From Phytophthora quininea (Eukaryota > Oomycota > Peronosporomycetes > Peronosporales > Peronosporaceae), in the NCBI GenBank assembly GCA_011947345.1, contig JAAVTG010000621.1:124001-188000 (forward strand): 64,000 nucleotides of DNA. The letters run 5' to 3'. Below the pieces are notes generated by a model. The model ran no database searches. It was not told where the DNA came from and saw nothing but the letters and a program-made list of their open reading frames with translations. Below are positions 32,362 to 42,420 of this stretch, piece after piece. The translations under genes were made by a program, and so were the position numbers. Within the stretch, counting starts at the first letter, position 1, and each line of letters begins with the position of its first letter.

Positions 32362-32598
32362 GGCTTCTAGCACCAAGCGTGGGCGAGCAGTGCGGACAAG
32401 GCCAGTGAGCACAGCGCTGGTGCTTCAGCAGACCAACACTCTTTTTATCCTAAAGATAATGTGTTAAGGATAAAATTTGTGCAGAAACGAAATACGCAAC
32501 ACTCAATTGATCCTCATTTTTAGGATAAATTTTGTTGGGGTTAGTGGAAGTGCCAGCTTCCCTCGCCAAGTGTTACCTGTTATCTGAGACCCACTACA

Positions 32599-32647
32599 CG
32601 TTGTTTACGTTCGTGGTGGTCTTCGAAGCGTTAGCTGCCTTGGTCAT
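32599..32647 (-). pseudogene. Family F gene, first codons of the split copy
   Basis: ATG 32647 opens MTKAANASKTTTNVNN, identical to the start of the 8739 gene. It is cut after 16 codons by the TG...CA element. The sequence upstream of the ATG is also homologous to the 8739 promoter and leader. Confidence 0.75.
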
Positions 32648-32713
32648 TGTGAGACTTAGCGATGAGCGGAGGCTCTCGGAAAGGTTGGTGGTGGTGGTTG
32701 TTTGGGAGCTGGT

Positions 32714-32728
32714 GGATTGCAAAGTGAG
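32714..32728 (-). promoter_or_regulatory. Initiator-like motif of the split family F gene
   Basis: On the minus strand this reads CTCACTTTGCAATCC, ~67 nt upstream of ATG 32647. It is the same position and sequence as in the other F genes. Confidence 0.5.
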
Positions 32729-32918
32729 AGACGGAGAACCTGACTTGGTATGTGCAGGTGTTGGCGCTGTTGATGGCGAAGGTGAAGTTACCGGTAAGAT
32801 ATGATTCCAAGAAATACGAGAACGGAGATAACTCTTTTTGCTCGCTAGTCGAACGAGACAGCTGGAAGACTGTATTTGATCGAGGGTCTCACCAATCGAT
32901 CTATCCACAGCAGCATCG

Positions 32919-35247
32919 TTACTTGGGGTTGTGCTTCAGCAGCCACAATCCCCAGTTCACTGAGAAATCGCCAAAGGCTTCGATCGATCCCAGCGGATGC
33001 GAGTCCTCCGGATACCAAAGTAGCTGCGTCGGCACCCCGTAGCTAGCGATCGTGCCGCGATACTCCAGTCCTTGGTTGGGTGGGACGCGTCGATCCTTCC
33101 CACCAAGTCCAAACAGCGACGGAGTCGTAACTTTACTCAAGTCGTTGCCGACGGGCGAGTGTTGCCACAACTTGCTGAGAATGGCCAAACGCGCCTCCGG
33201 AGTGAGCACTGGGAGCTCGTCCTTGGCATGCTGCAGCTTCTGGGACGTGTGGATCGACTCGAAGCGCTGAATTCCAGTGCACGCAAGCCCCCAGTCCTGG
33301 ATGTCCGACGTGTAGAACACACTCGACATGTTGGTGACGGGGTTGCGGGTCACCATGGACTTGTAGAAGCCTGGGAACTGCGCGATCAAGTGGGTGACCA
33401 GGAAACCTCCGTGGCTTCCACCCGAGCAGTGCACACGAGAGCTGTCCAACTGCAATCCCAATCTTAAACTCTTTTCTAGCAGATAACACAGCGCGTAGTG
33501 GCAGTCGTAGACGTCCTGCGTCCCCACCTTTCCGATCAAAGACTCCAACGCCTTGATGCCGAAGCCAGTACTGCCCCGGTAGTTGACAGTGACAATGGCA
33601 AAGCCCAACGCAGCCCAGAAATCGCACATGTATCGGTACATGGCAGGCGAGTTGCCGTGCGGCCCACCGTGAAGTTCCAGAATGACAGGGTAGCCGGCTT
33701 CTGGTGGAGCAGTACTCGGCAGCATCAACGTAGCCTCAAAGTCACTCGAGCTGGACACTGAAGGGATCAACAGGTCCTTCAGCACGGCAGGCGTTTCGGG
33801 TAACTTTTTGTTGGCAGCGGGGCCGTCCGAGACAGACGTTGGGATCGAGTACACTTCCCAACGTTTGATGTACTGCGTCGCTCCCTGTTGGTCGTCGATA
33901 GAGATTGGCGGACTCCGGTACTTCCCCGTCGCTGGGTCGATGTGGACGAGGAACACACTCGGGGGACGCACAGGGGACGACACCGACACGAGGAAGTGGT
34001 CGCCTCTGCGGTCCAAGACCGTCTCGATTGCGACGCCGGCACCTTCCACATATTCAGGAGAGAGCAAGCGCTTGGTGGCGACTTCCACGTACTTCCAGAC
34101 CTGCCGAGAACCCACTTGAGTGACCACGTAAATGTACTTCCCATCCGGCGACCACGCGTTCGCACCCAACGAGCCGATAAACAAGCCGTTAAATGTCTTG
34201 GTCACGTCCAGCTCAGTTGGGTCGGGCTCGTCCTTGATGGGGATCACCGTCGACGTCTGCTTCGTTCCCCATTCGGCTACACACAAGAAGCTGCACGTGC
34301 CGTGGGTGGCAATGTCGCGCGTAGCGAGGAACGCGAGCTGCTTCCCGTCAGGAGAGAAGCGCGGGTTACGCATGGTCCCGATCTGCTTACTCTCTTCATC
34401 CGCAGGGACGAGGTCCAGCTTCGTCACCGAGTCCTCTTGACCCAACACCACGTGGTACAGAGCAATGGGGCGGTTGTAGCAGTAGATGATGCCCAATCGC
34501 TTGGGGCTGTCCGTGGCTGTGGCAGCGAACACCAACTCCTTATCCCCGGTACAAACGCTACATCAGCGCACGTGAGGTTGTCCGGCACGCCCTTGACCTC
34601 TTCGATCTTCCCCGTCGCCAGCGTCGCTAGGAAAATGGACGCCGTCTTCTTGCCTTCGTACTGCTCTCCCCAGTCATCTTGGAACTCGAACTTGTTGCCT
34701 GGTAAAGGCGTCTTTGCCTCCTCCTTCGTGTCCTTCTTGGAGTTGACGTTCTCCCAGAAAGCTGGTGACTCTGGCGTCTTCTTCTCGGCAATGTACGCGA
34801 CTATCTTCTCGTCGTGTGACCAGGCGATTCCGCCCTCCCGTTCTCCCAAGTAGATCGCTCCGTGGAGCGTCTTGGGGCCTTGAAGCTCGACACCATCGAG
34901 CCGTCTTGAAACACGCAAAAGACTCCTTCAGGAGGTCCTTCGCCTTTGCCCTTGTCCAGCTTGAGCGTCAACACTCGTCCACCCGAGGGAGACGCTGGTG
35001 TAGTCCACCGCATAGCTGACGGGAAGCCCAGCGAGCTGACCGTCGGCTGCGTCTTGAGCGAACTCACTTGGCTCTGCACTTGGTACTTGTGCGTCACGTT
35101 ATTGACGAGGTCCGTCCTCCCCCACACCAACTGCACACTGGCCGCAGCCTTCTCTTCATCCACGGACAGGAACCCGTCCACTAGTGACTTGGAGGCCCCC
35201 ACTACCTCCGAGAACAACTCACTCACACGCTCGTACTCCCCGTCCAT
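32919..35247 (-). CDS. APEH: Acylaminoacyl-peptidase (prolyl oligopeptidase family S9)
   Basis: A cytosolic serine peptidase that releases N-acylated amino acids from peptides. The N-terminal beta-propeller (to around residue 500) contains repeats such as NPRFSPDGKQLAFLA and NAWSPDGKYIYVV. The C-terminal alpha/beta hydrolase has ILELHGGPHGNSP (oxyanion HGG), CSGGSHGGFLVTHL (nucleophile Ser in GxSxGG), LFGLGGKDRRVP (Asp) and PEDSHPLGS (His). ATG 35247 (MDGEYERV) is chosen because conservation begins there. Two one-base breaks are seen, in a CCCC run near 34890 and in a GGGG run near 34548. Coding homology continues across both. Confidence 0.87.
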
Positions 35248-35785
35248 CGTAGCAAGATCTAGGAATGAACAGAACCAGGAGACCGTTCCCCAATCAGACA
35301 CACGCCACAGATACACACATCAGTATGGTCGCCACCACCACCTTCTTCATGGCAAGAACGACTGCCAAAGTGTCTGCAGCCTTGTGCGATGGCCCTCAAC
35401 ACGCTAAGGCTCCGACAGCCCAGCGGCTGCGCTGCCAGCGCGTTCCTTGGGTCAACAGTAAAGTCCAGACGTTGTCGTGGTGGTGGAATACGTCGGTGAC
35501 GTAGTTCCCCACCACCACCTTGCAAGGCTAACACAGCCCGCCCGTATTGGCGCCACCGGGACTGTGCCGGCGCTCGGCCCTGCGACGACCGGACGGCATG
35601 GCGCAGAAACCCCTCGGTCTCATGACCCGCAATGGTGTCAGAGCCAGCCGACGATAGGCTGGGCACAGTGTGAGATGGCTGCGCCGTAGAGGTCTCCTTT
35701 AGTCGATGAGCCCCGTCGTGGCTGGCGTTGAGTGTGTTCGTTCATCCACTGTCGCAATTCCCTCGGGTCGCCGCCGCCGCTCAAG
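35248..35785. other. Divergent promoter region
   Basis: About 540 bp between the starts of APEH (minus) and the acyltransferase (plus). A minus frame at 35259-35666 has no recognisable content. Confidence 0.4.
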
Positions 35786-37147
35786 ATGCTGCGCAGCTCC
35801 AAGCCGTCGGACGCCGACGTGGTGGTGGACGTGCCGGACACGGCCCCGCTGGTGGTGGGCGAGAGCAAGAAGCCCAAGGAGCGGGCCCCGGCGCATGCAG
35901 TCCCGACCAAAGTGCTGTTCCTGGACGGCGTCCGCGGCCTGGCCGCCCTCATGGTCTGCACGTCGCACTCCAAAGAGTACATGGCCGACATCGACCTCGG
36001 CGCCATCGCAGTGGACGCGTTCTTCGTGCTGTCGAGCTTCCTATTGACGTGGCTGTTCATGAAGAAGAGCATCAAGCTGCTGGCGCAAGGAGCGAGTCTC
36101 CGCAAGTGGGGGTTCACTCTGGCCGACTACTTCTCCAAGCGGTTCTGTCGAGTCTACCCGTTGTTCGCAATGGTCAGCGTCGTCGTGTGGCTGCTCCCGC
36201 CGGACGCCAAGAAGCGCTACTACTTGATCGAGAAGCCCGAGAGCTTCGATCTCTTCAAGGTGCTGACGTTCGAGTTCGACCACCGCTACTTTGTGTTCTG
36301 GACGTTGCCGTTGGAGATCTCGTACTACTTTTTCATCCCAGTGATGGTGTTGGGGGTGCTCATGCTGCGTCGCTTGTGGTGGGTCCCGTTCGTGCCGGCC
36401 TACTACTGGGTCATCACCGAAGGCTGGTACGAGTTCCGCACGAGCCACATGGAGCTGCGGCCGCACTTGCCGACGTTTGTCGCCGGCTCGATGGCCGCCG
36501 TGATCTTCGTCAAGTTGGACGCGTGGATCAAGAGCACCAACTTTGAGTTCCGCAGACTCCACGTCTTCTGCATCCGTGTGGTCGAGTACATCACAATCGC
36601 CGTGTTCCTGAGCGTGACGTTCCACGGTCTCTTCTTCCACTGGGTGCATCCCAACCCTGCGCCGAAGGAGAAGGGCTTCTCGTTCATCAGCGTGCTGCTG
36701 ACGGTCCTGTTCGTGATCGAGATGATCTTGCCGTCCTGCGTGTCCGGCATCTTCGAGTGGAGCGTGCTGCGCTATTGGGGCAAGATCAGCTTCTCGGTCT
36801 ACTTGCTGCACAGTTTCGTGCTGTACGCCTACGTGGTGGGCCACCAGCCCAACTGGTACGACAAGGTCTTCTCGCGCTTCGCGCTGATCCTCGTGCTGTC
36901 GACCGTGTCGTATCACGTGGTCGAGTATCCGTCTCAGTTACTGGCGCAACGCATCACCAAGGCGCTGAACGAGCAGGAGCAGAACGGCTGCGGCGGTCTG
37001 TCGACGTTGCTGGGGAGCCCCAAGCAAGCGTTGGCGAGACGGCTGCAGTGGGCACAGCAAGCCAAGTCCAACGGCGTGGTGAAGACGGTGGTGAGGAAGC
37101 TACGCACCAAGTCCATGGACAAGAGTCAGCACGCGTCGAGCGCGTGA
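35786..37147 (+). CDS. Acyltransferase-3 family membrane protein, copy 1
   Basis: About 454 residues from MLRSSKPSD. An in-frame ATG 54 nt upstream (MCSFIHC) is an alternative start. The family pattern is KVLFLDGVRGLAALMVCTSHSKEY (TM1 with R-G and the catalytic His region), AVDAFFVLSSFLLTWLFMKK, YFSKRFCRVYPLFAMV (the RRxxRixP-like motif), about ten hydrophobic segments, and a C-terminal LRYWGKISFSVYLLHSFVLY. Such proteins (OafA/NRF-6 type) move acyl groups onto sugars or other extracytoplasmic substrates. A basic cytoplasmic tail ends the protein. The acceptor is unknown. It is in tandem with copy 2. Confidence 0.85.
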   Translation: MLRSSKPSDADVVVDVPDTAPLVVGESKKPKERAPAHAVPTKVLFLDGVRGLAALMVCTSHSKEYMADIDLGAIAVDAFFVLSSFLLTWLFMKKSIKLLAQGASLRKWGFTLADYFSKRFCRVYPLFAMVSVVVWLLPPDAKKRYYLIEKPESFDLFKVLTFEFDHRYFVFWTLPLEISYYFFIPVMVLGVLMLRRLWWVPFVPAYYWVITEGWYEFRTSHMELRPHLPTFVAGSMAAVIFVKLDAWIKSTNFEFRRLHVFCIRVVEYITIAVFLSVTFHGLFFHWVHPNPAPKEKGFSFISVLLTVLFVIEMILPSCVSGIFEWSVLRYWGKISFSVYLLHSFVLYAYVVGHQPNWYDKVFSRFALILVLSTVSYHVVEYPSQLLAQRITKALNEQEQNGCGGLSTLLGSPKQALARRLQWAQQAKSNGVVKTVVRKLRTKSMDKSQHASSA

Positions 37148-37630
37148 TGTCCTAGGTACATCCATGTTTTTGCTTGGTTGTGAACATTAGAAGCCCCTTG
37201 AGCCGGAGAAATCGTGTCGGAGAGAGCTGCTTAGCAGTAGGAGACGTCTGTGAAGTAGATCAACAACAACAAACAACAAGAAGCCCCGCTCCGATCTGTG
37301 TTCTAGCCTGGACGTGCCTTCGAGGCCACGTCTTGGTGAGGTCGACCTGAGGTCGAGTTGAACTGTCAGGAGGGATCAGGACAACCCCATGGCATGCAGG
37401 AATGCAAGAACGCTCCTGCCGTTGGTCGGCAGGATAAGCGACCGAACCACATCCACAATCTGCTGCTAATCGACAGCGCTAAAGATTTCTGAAGTGGGAT
37501 AAGCCGGCAAGCACTTACACTCATTAACAAAAGAGCCAGCGACAGTAGCCACCCGAACAGCAAAGCACCACATCACTTGTGGTTTTAGTCGATCGAGTGC
37601 ACCTCTCGGTAGTGCCGGCAGATTGCAATT
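37148..37630. other. Intergenic between acyltransferase copies
   Basis: About 480 bp with no supported gene. Confidence 0.35.
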
Positions 37631-39061
37631 ATGCTGCGAGCACACCCCAACGAGCCTGAACAGGAACCCCAAGCGACCGATGCAGAGGCCATCGCGGTCG
37701 ATGTGCAGAGTATCCCCGAGGACAAGCCGCTGCTGTCGACCGACGAAAACGACAAGGACGAGGCCAACAAACCGGTCAAGGCCAAGAAGACGGCGGCGGC
37801 TGCAGCGCCACCCACCAAAGTGCTTTTTCTAGACGGCATTCGCGGCCTGGCCGCCATCCTCGTGGTCACGCAGCACTCGCACGAGTACATGCAGGACCTC
37901 AACTTGGGCGCCGTGGCGGTCGACGCCTTCTTTGTGCTGTCGAGCTTCCTGCTGACGTGGCTGTTCATGAAGAAGAGCATCCGGATGCTGAGCCAAGGCG
38001 CTTCCGTCAGGAAGTGGGTCTTTGCATTGGCCGACTACTTCTCCAAGCGGTTCTGTCGAGTGTATCCGCTGTTCGCACTCACCAGCATCTACATCTGGAC
38101 GCTCTCGGACGACGACAAGAAGCGCTACTATCTGGTGAAGCAGCCAGAGAATTTTGACCTGTTCAAGGTGTTGACGTTCGACTTCGACTACCGCTACTTT
38201 GTGTTCTGGACGCTGCCGCTGGAGATCTCGTATTACTTCTTCATCCCGGTGTTCGTGCTTGGGGTATTACTGCTGCGTCGGTTCTGGTGGGTCCCGTTCG
38301 TGCCGGCCTACTACTGGGTCATCACCGAAGGTTGGAGCGAGTACCGCACCAGCCACTCGTTCCTGCGTCCCCACATCCCGACGTTCCTGGCCGGGTCGAT
38401 GGCTGCCGTGGTCTTCGTCAAGTTGGACGCGTGGATCAAAGCCAGCGGCTTCCAGTTCCGGTCGGTACACAAGGCGATGGTTTGGGCCATCGAGTACAGT
38501 GCTCTGGCTGCCTTCCTCAGCATCGCTTGCCGTGGACTCTTCTTCAACTGGGTGCACGAGAACACGGCGCCAAAGTCCCCGGCTTCCCGTTCGTCAGTGT
38601 GTTGGTCACCACCGTGTTTGTCTGCGAGATGATCCAGCCATCACCGCTGTCATCAGCGTTGGAGGCAAGTGTGCTGCGGTATTGGGGCAAGATCAGTTTC
38701 TCCGTCTACCTACTGCACAGCTTCGTGCTGTACAACCCGCACGTGAGCACGCAGAAGACTTACTACGACCGCATGTTTGCTCGCTTCGTGCTGCTGTTGA
38801 TGTTGGCGACCACGTCCTACCACCTTGTCGAGTACCCGTCGCAGCTACTTGCTCAACGGATCACCAAGGCATTGAACGAGCAAGAAGCGAAGCGATCTGG
38901 AGGCTGGACGGTGTTCTGGGGGAGTGGGGAACCCGACCAGAGTGTTAGCGGACCGATTGGCCTGGGCACAAGAAGCCAAATCGTCGGGCAAATGGCTGCA
39001 GTTGCTGGGCCTCAAGAGCGCGCCCGAGGCAAAACAGCAGCCGCATGAATCGGCCGCCTAA
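37631..39061 (+). CDS. Acyltransferase-3 family membrane protein, copy 2 (two frameshifts)
   Basis: Tandem paralogue of 35786-37147 with the same motifs: KVLFLDGIRGLAAILVVTQHSHEY, YFSKRFCRVYPLFALT, LRYWGKISFSVYLLHSFVLY and HLVEYPSQLLAQRITKALNEQE. Its acidic N-terminus (NEPEQEPQATDAEA) differs. Reading frames change near 38572 (GTCCCCGG) and near 38925 (GGGGGAGTGGGGAACCC). With both allowed for, the protein ends at TAA 39059-39061 after PHESAA. Both sites are homopolymers in otherwise conserved code, so assembly indels are likely. Confidence 0.78.
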
Positions 39062-39360
39062 GTCATGCATATTCATGCGTTGGATTAAAGGCCATGGCAC
39101 TGTACTTGTAGTGTCCAACTTGCACTAATGGATCAACTGGGAAAATGGTTTTGCTGAACGATAATGAGCCGCTCAACAACCCTGGACTGGAGCGAAAACC
39201 CAACTCCTGTGTGCCCATGCCAAAGTCCACCACCAGAGTAAGAGGAGCTGGTACTTCGCAGCTTCCTCATAGATCTTGTAATACATGTATAAGAGGTAGT
39301 TTGTGTTCGTTAGCACTCTAGGTAAAATGAATTGGTGCCTCGCTTCATCTGCAAGAAGAT

Positions 39361-40562
39361 TTAGGCGGTGGTGCGAGATTTGGTGGTGCGGCTGCCTGAA
39401 GTGATCGACGACTTTCCGTTTGCAACCGCAGTCGGCCGGGGCTGCTTCACGGGTGTCGTCGTGCCTTTCACCGGGGAAACATTCTTGACCGGAGCGGTGT
39501 TTTTCATGGGCGACGCATTTTTCACCGGAGCAGCATTCTTCACTGGCGACGAGTTCTTGACGGTGGTGGGGGCCGGAGGAGGAACCACCACCGACGTCTT
39601 CACCTCGACCGGGAGGTGCTTTTTCACTTCCTGCTTGCTCGGTGTGCCAACTTTCTTCACCGACTGCTGCTGTTTGCGCGGTGAGTCCATCTTGGTGTTG
39701 CCACTGTTTGAACGAGGACGGATGTTCTTGGTCTGCAGAGCCGACTTGTCCTTGTTGGCATCCCAGACCGACGCATCGGCCTTCTTCACCAGCGTGCGGA
39801 TCGCGTCGTAGATGTACTGGCCACCCACCTGCAGCATGGCGTCCTGGAACTTGGTCGACTGGGCCTGTTTGGTGATACGCAGAAGACGGTCACGAGTGAC
39901 CTTGTCTGTCACCTTGCCACCGGTGGTGATGACGGGCTTCAGACCCTTGTTGGACAGCGTCACCACCAGACGCGAGTTGCTGTCCACGGCCACAATATCC
40001 TGGAGTCGCTGGCACCCCGCACGCTTTTCCGGTGCCAGACCCAACACCATTCGCAGCACGAAGCTCGCACCGACCGAGTGCTGCATCTGCATCTTGGAGC
40101 GGAGTCCATTCGTGCCGAAGCGCGAGCCGACCACGTTATCCATCTCGCCGAGAGTATCTCTGCGGACCAATTCCTGCTCGCCGTACTTGGCGATCGCAGC
40201 CGACACAGTGATTAGAGCCATGACATCCTGCTGGTTCAGTTGGATCTCCTGAATGCAAGCGAGCACCTCCGGGTTGAGGTTCTTGGTGTTGTTGACCTGG
40301 GCAGCGGTGGTGGCGTCCGACACGACGAAGTAGTTGCGGAACTTGGTGAACCGGTCGGGGTCACTCTTACGGAGCTGACGGGCTTGTTGCACGCTGGCCA
40401 CGGTCACGTCGGTCAGGACGAAGGACTTGGTCTTAGGCGCGGCCGTGGCAGCCTTGGTGGTGGTCTTTGTTGCGGTGGTGGTGGTTTTGGTGTTGGGTGT
40501 TTTGACGGGGTGGCAGCCTTCACAGGAGCGCTAGAGTTGTTTGCCTTGGTTGCCTTGGTCAT
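39361..40562 (-). CDS. Family F long member (N-type 2, C-type 1)
   Basis: ATG 40562 opens MTKATKANNSSAPVKAATPSK. A one-base loss in an A run (near 40512) shifts the frame in the Thr/Lys leader. The body is open from about 40500: VASVQQARQLRKSDPDRFTKF, SAAIAKYGEQELV, FVLRMVLGLAPEKRAG, QYIYDAIRTLVKKADAS. This is the only long copy in which the full tail is open: six consecutive [S/A/T]P[V/M]K units (NSSPVKNAAPVKNASPMK and on), then TTPVKQPRP and GSRTTKSRTTA. The tail is strongly basic and looks disordered. It lacks any targeting signal. Function unknown. Confidence 0.72.
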
Positions 40563-40618
40563 TCTCAAAGAGTGACGGTTCTTGACAGCTTGTTGGTGGT
40601 GCTGGTTTGGTTGTTGGC

Positions 40619-40633
40619 GAATTGCAAAGTGAG
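40619..40633 (-). promoter_or_regulatory. Oomycete initiator-like motif of the 40562 gene
   Basis: CTCACTTTGCAATTC on the minus strand, ~57-71 nt before the ATG. It is identical in the 62467 copy. Confidence 0.55.
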
Positions 40634-40928
40634 AGATGCATCGGGTGCCGAGCACGAGTTTCCGATGGTGGTTTTGAGTATTTTTGTAGTCGACAAGATG
40701 AATAAGACGCAGGACGCAACGAATGTGGTCAGGACGTGAACATCTTTGCCAAAGCACTTCAAAGATTGAAACGAACTGAAATGCATTAGTTAACAGGATT
40801 GTTTAAAAATTCTACCAGGATCTTGTCATTCATGTAAATACCAGCAGTCTGCTGGGAGTCGTCGAATCTCTTCGTCGTCGCCGGAAATTTATGGTCGTCC
40901 AAAACGGTTTGCTTGTTGTCCATATAGT

Positions 40929-42395
40929 GCACGCAATGAGGTGCAATTCAGAACCTTGCTGAAAGCTGGAAGCCAAATCAACAACACCACCTTTCCAGCA
41001 GACAAAGTGGAGAAATGCAATTCACCGACTGCACTCAGACTCAATCTTCATGTTAACAACGTGCAAAATAGTATACGTAGTGAGGTATACCATCCCAGCA
41101 CAACATGAGTCTTGATTGATCCCCAGCACAACAGGCGAAATCATATCCAACAAATACTCATTGGCATGTGCCCATGACGGCACCACTCAAATCGGGGTGT
41201 TGACGAATGTCGATCGCCTCGGAAAGACTGAGACCCACTCGATGGACACACTGGCCGTTGTCGCCGTCATGGTAAAACCATCGTCGCGAAATGCTAACGA
41301 TCGTGAAAGACAAAATGGTTTGTTTATTGCCAACGCTCTGCCCAAACGCGCACGTAATGAGGTGCAATCCAGGCACGTAAGCAACGAAGCTGAAAATCAC
41401 TATGCTGAAAAGCGTCACCTTTCCAGCAAACAACATGAGGTGAACCTTCAACCGAGAAATAAAGCAAACTTACAGCACTTGTCCCCAGTCTTTATGCCAA
41501 CAGCGTGCAGCAGCGTATACGTAATGAGGTGTATCGTTGCAGCCACAGCATGAGTCGTGATCCAAGCACAGTAGCGACCGTTGTTGATTTCAGTATGAAG
41601 TCATAACTAGCTCATCAGGCAAGTACTTACAGTCACGAAATGAGGTGCAAACAGCATGGATCTCCACGCAAGGGAATGAAGCGCACGGATCGCACCACTG
41701 CGGTAGGGCAGCATGTACACGAAATGGGGTGTACAAATCGCCATCAATCGCAGCAAACAAATCCAAACCAGGCTTCATCGTCAACCATGCGCGAAATGAG
41801 GCGCAGTTGCAAACGAAGAAGCCTCAGATATCCACTGTAGTCATTTTCCATGCTTGAATCTCTAAGTGGAGCACGAAATGAGGTGCAACCACCTGAAACA
41901 GCAACAATAATTTGCAATTGGTCGTTCACGTTGGTATGTGTCCAACGCGTACGTCATGAGGTTAAATCTTGTAGTAGATGCCTTCTGATACATTTCCTCT
42001 TCCAGATGAACTGATTCCTGAGCTTGCACGTAATGAGGTGCAGCTCAAGCGAAACAATTGATCCGGAGACTCGAGAGTGTCATCAAGCCACAAAATAAGA
42101 GTTACCACACACGAAATGAGGTGCATGACAACACAAAACTCCACACTTGGCGAATAAGAACTTCAGCACAGCAACGCACGTAATGAGGTGCGTTTCCTGC
42201 TCAACCTTCCTCGCTCTTGAGCCGTCTCGAAAAAAATGCCCACCTTCCACTCTGATACACATTGGTGGTACGCTAAATAAGCACGACTAACAGGCCCGCA
42301 ATGACGCGGAGCACAAACGAACAAAACAAACTCGGCTTCCACTTGAAACGTTGGAGACGTAACCAGGAAGACAAGAACCGTAATGAGGGTCCTGT
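40929..42395 (+). repeat. Array of covarying hairpins with constant 8-nt loop
   Basis: About 14 copies, all on the plus strand, of a short palindrome whose loop is G[T/A/C]AATGAG closed by a C-G pair. Arms differ but stay complementary. Loop positions and arms: 40933 TGCAC/GTGCA; 41077 GTATAC/GTATAC; 41354 GCAC/GTGC; 41521 GTATAC/GTGTAT; 41637 CAC/GTG; 41721 TGTACAC/GTGTACA; 41793 TGCGC/GCGCA; 41875 GCAC/GTGC; 41953 weak; 42030 TGCAC/GTGCA with a further GAGCT/AGCTC-like extension; 42113 CAC/GTG; 42180 AACGCAC/GTGCGTT; 42297 CCGC/GCGG with a shorter loop; 42380 ACC/GGT with an extended imperfect stem. From 41637 to 42183 the spacing is about 67-84 bp. Intervening sequences are unrelated. No protein-coding gene covers the array. 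Confidence 0.75.
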
Positions 42396-42420
42396 CCTCC
42401 CAACTCGTCTTCCTCAGTTC

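Larger units (their letters stand above)
28690..32540. mobile_element. piggyBac-superfamily DNA transposon, 3.85 kb
   Basis: The inverted ends begin CCCCAACAAAA and extend ~40 bp (28690-28730 against 32500-32540), each with a GGATCAATT-type inner end. The flanks are TTAG at 28686-28689 and 32541-32544, a TTAN target duplication close to the TTAA of piggyBac. The interior carries a minus-strand transposase with a SLDDDLIRLRS / HALDRGYQSE catalytic core and a C-terminal Cys-rich domain. Ends, target site and protein agree on the superfamily. Confidence 0.85.
28391..32598. mobile_element. 353-bp TG...CA element split by a piggyBac transposon
   Basis: The outer insertion lies in the F leader between the codons for NVNN and ANV. 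The ends are TGCAGTGGGT (28391-28400) and ACCCACTACA (32589-32598), a 10-bp inverted terminus with one mismatch. The 5-bp duplication CGTTG is at 28386-28390 and 32599-32603. Removing the piggyBac element and one TTAG leaves 353 bp (28391-28689 plus 32545-32598), the same length as the element at 16342. There is no coding capacity. It is probably a solo LTR. Confidence 0.75.
39361..41273. repeat. Inverted duplication, left arm
   Basis: The F gene plus ~710 bp upstream (including hairpins 1 and 2) recurs in opposite orientation at 61762-63670. Homology ends at CGCCGTCATGG near 41273 and at 61762. Confidence 0.8.

Noticed and set aside
35259..35666. Minus-strand frame upstream of APEH
   Set aside because: Lies in the divergent promoter region. 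Composition is Gly/Arg/Ala low-complexity with no homology.
41116..41553. ORF across the start of the hairpin array (IPSTTGEIISNKYS...)
   Set aside because: The first part is conserved in the inverted copy, but the frame breaks there (61711-61917), and the rest only reads through the repeats. Not supported as a gene.
40929..42395. CRISPR array
   Set aside because: Spacing is similar to some arrays, but the repeats are only ~16-22 nt with changing arms, the spacing varies, and the surrounding genome is eukaryotic without cas genes.
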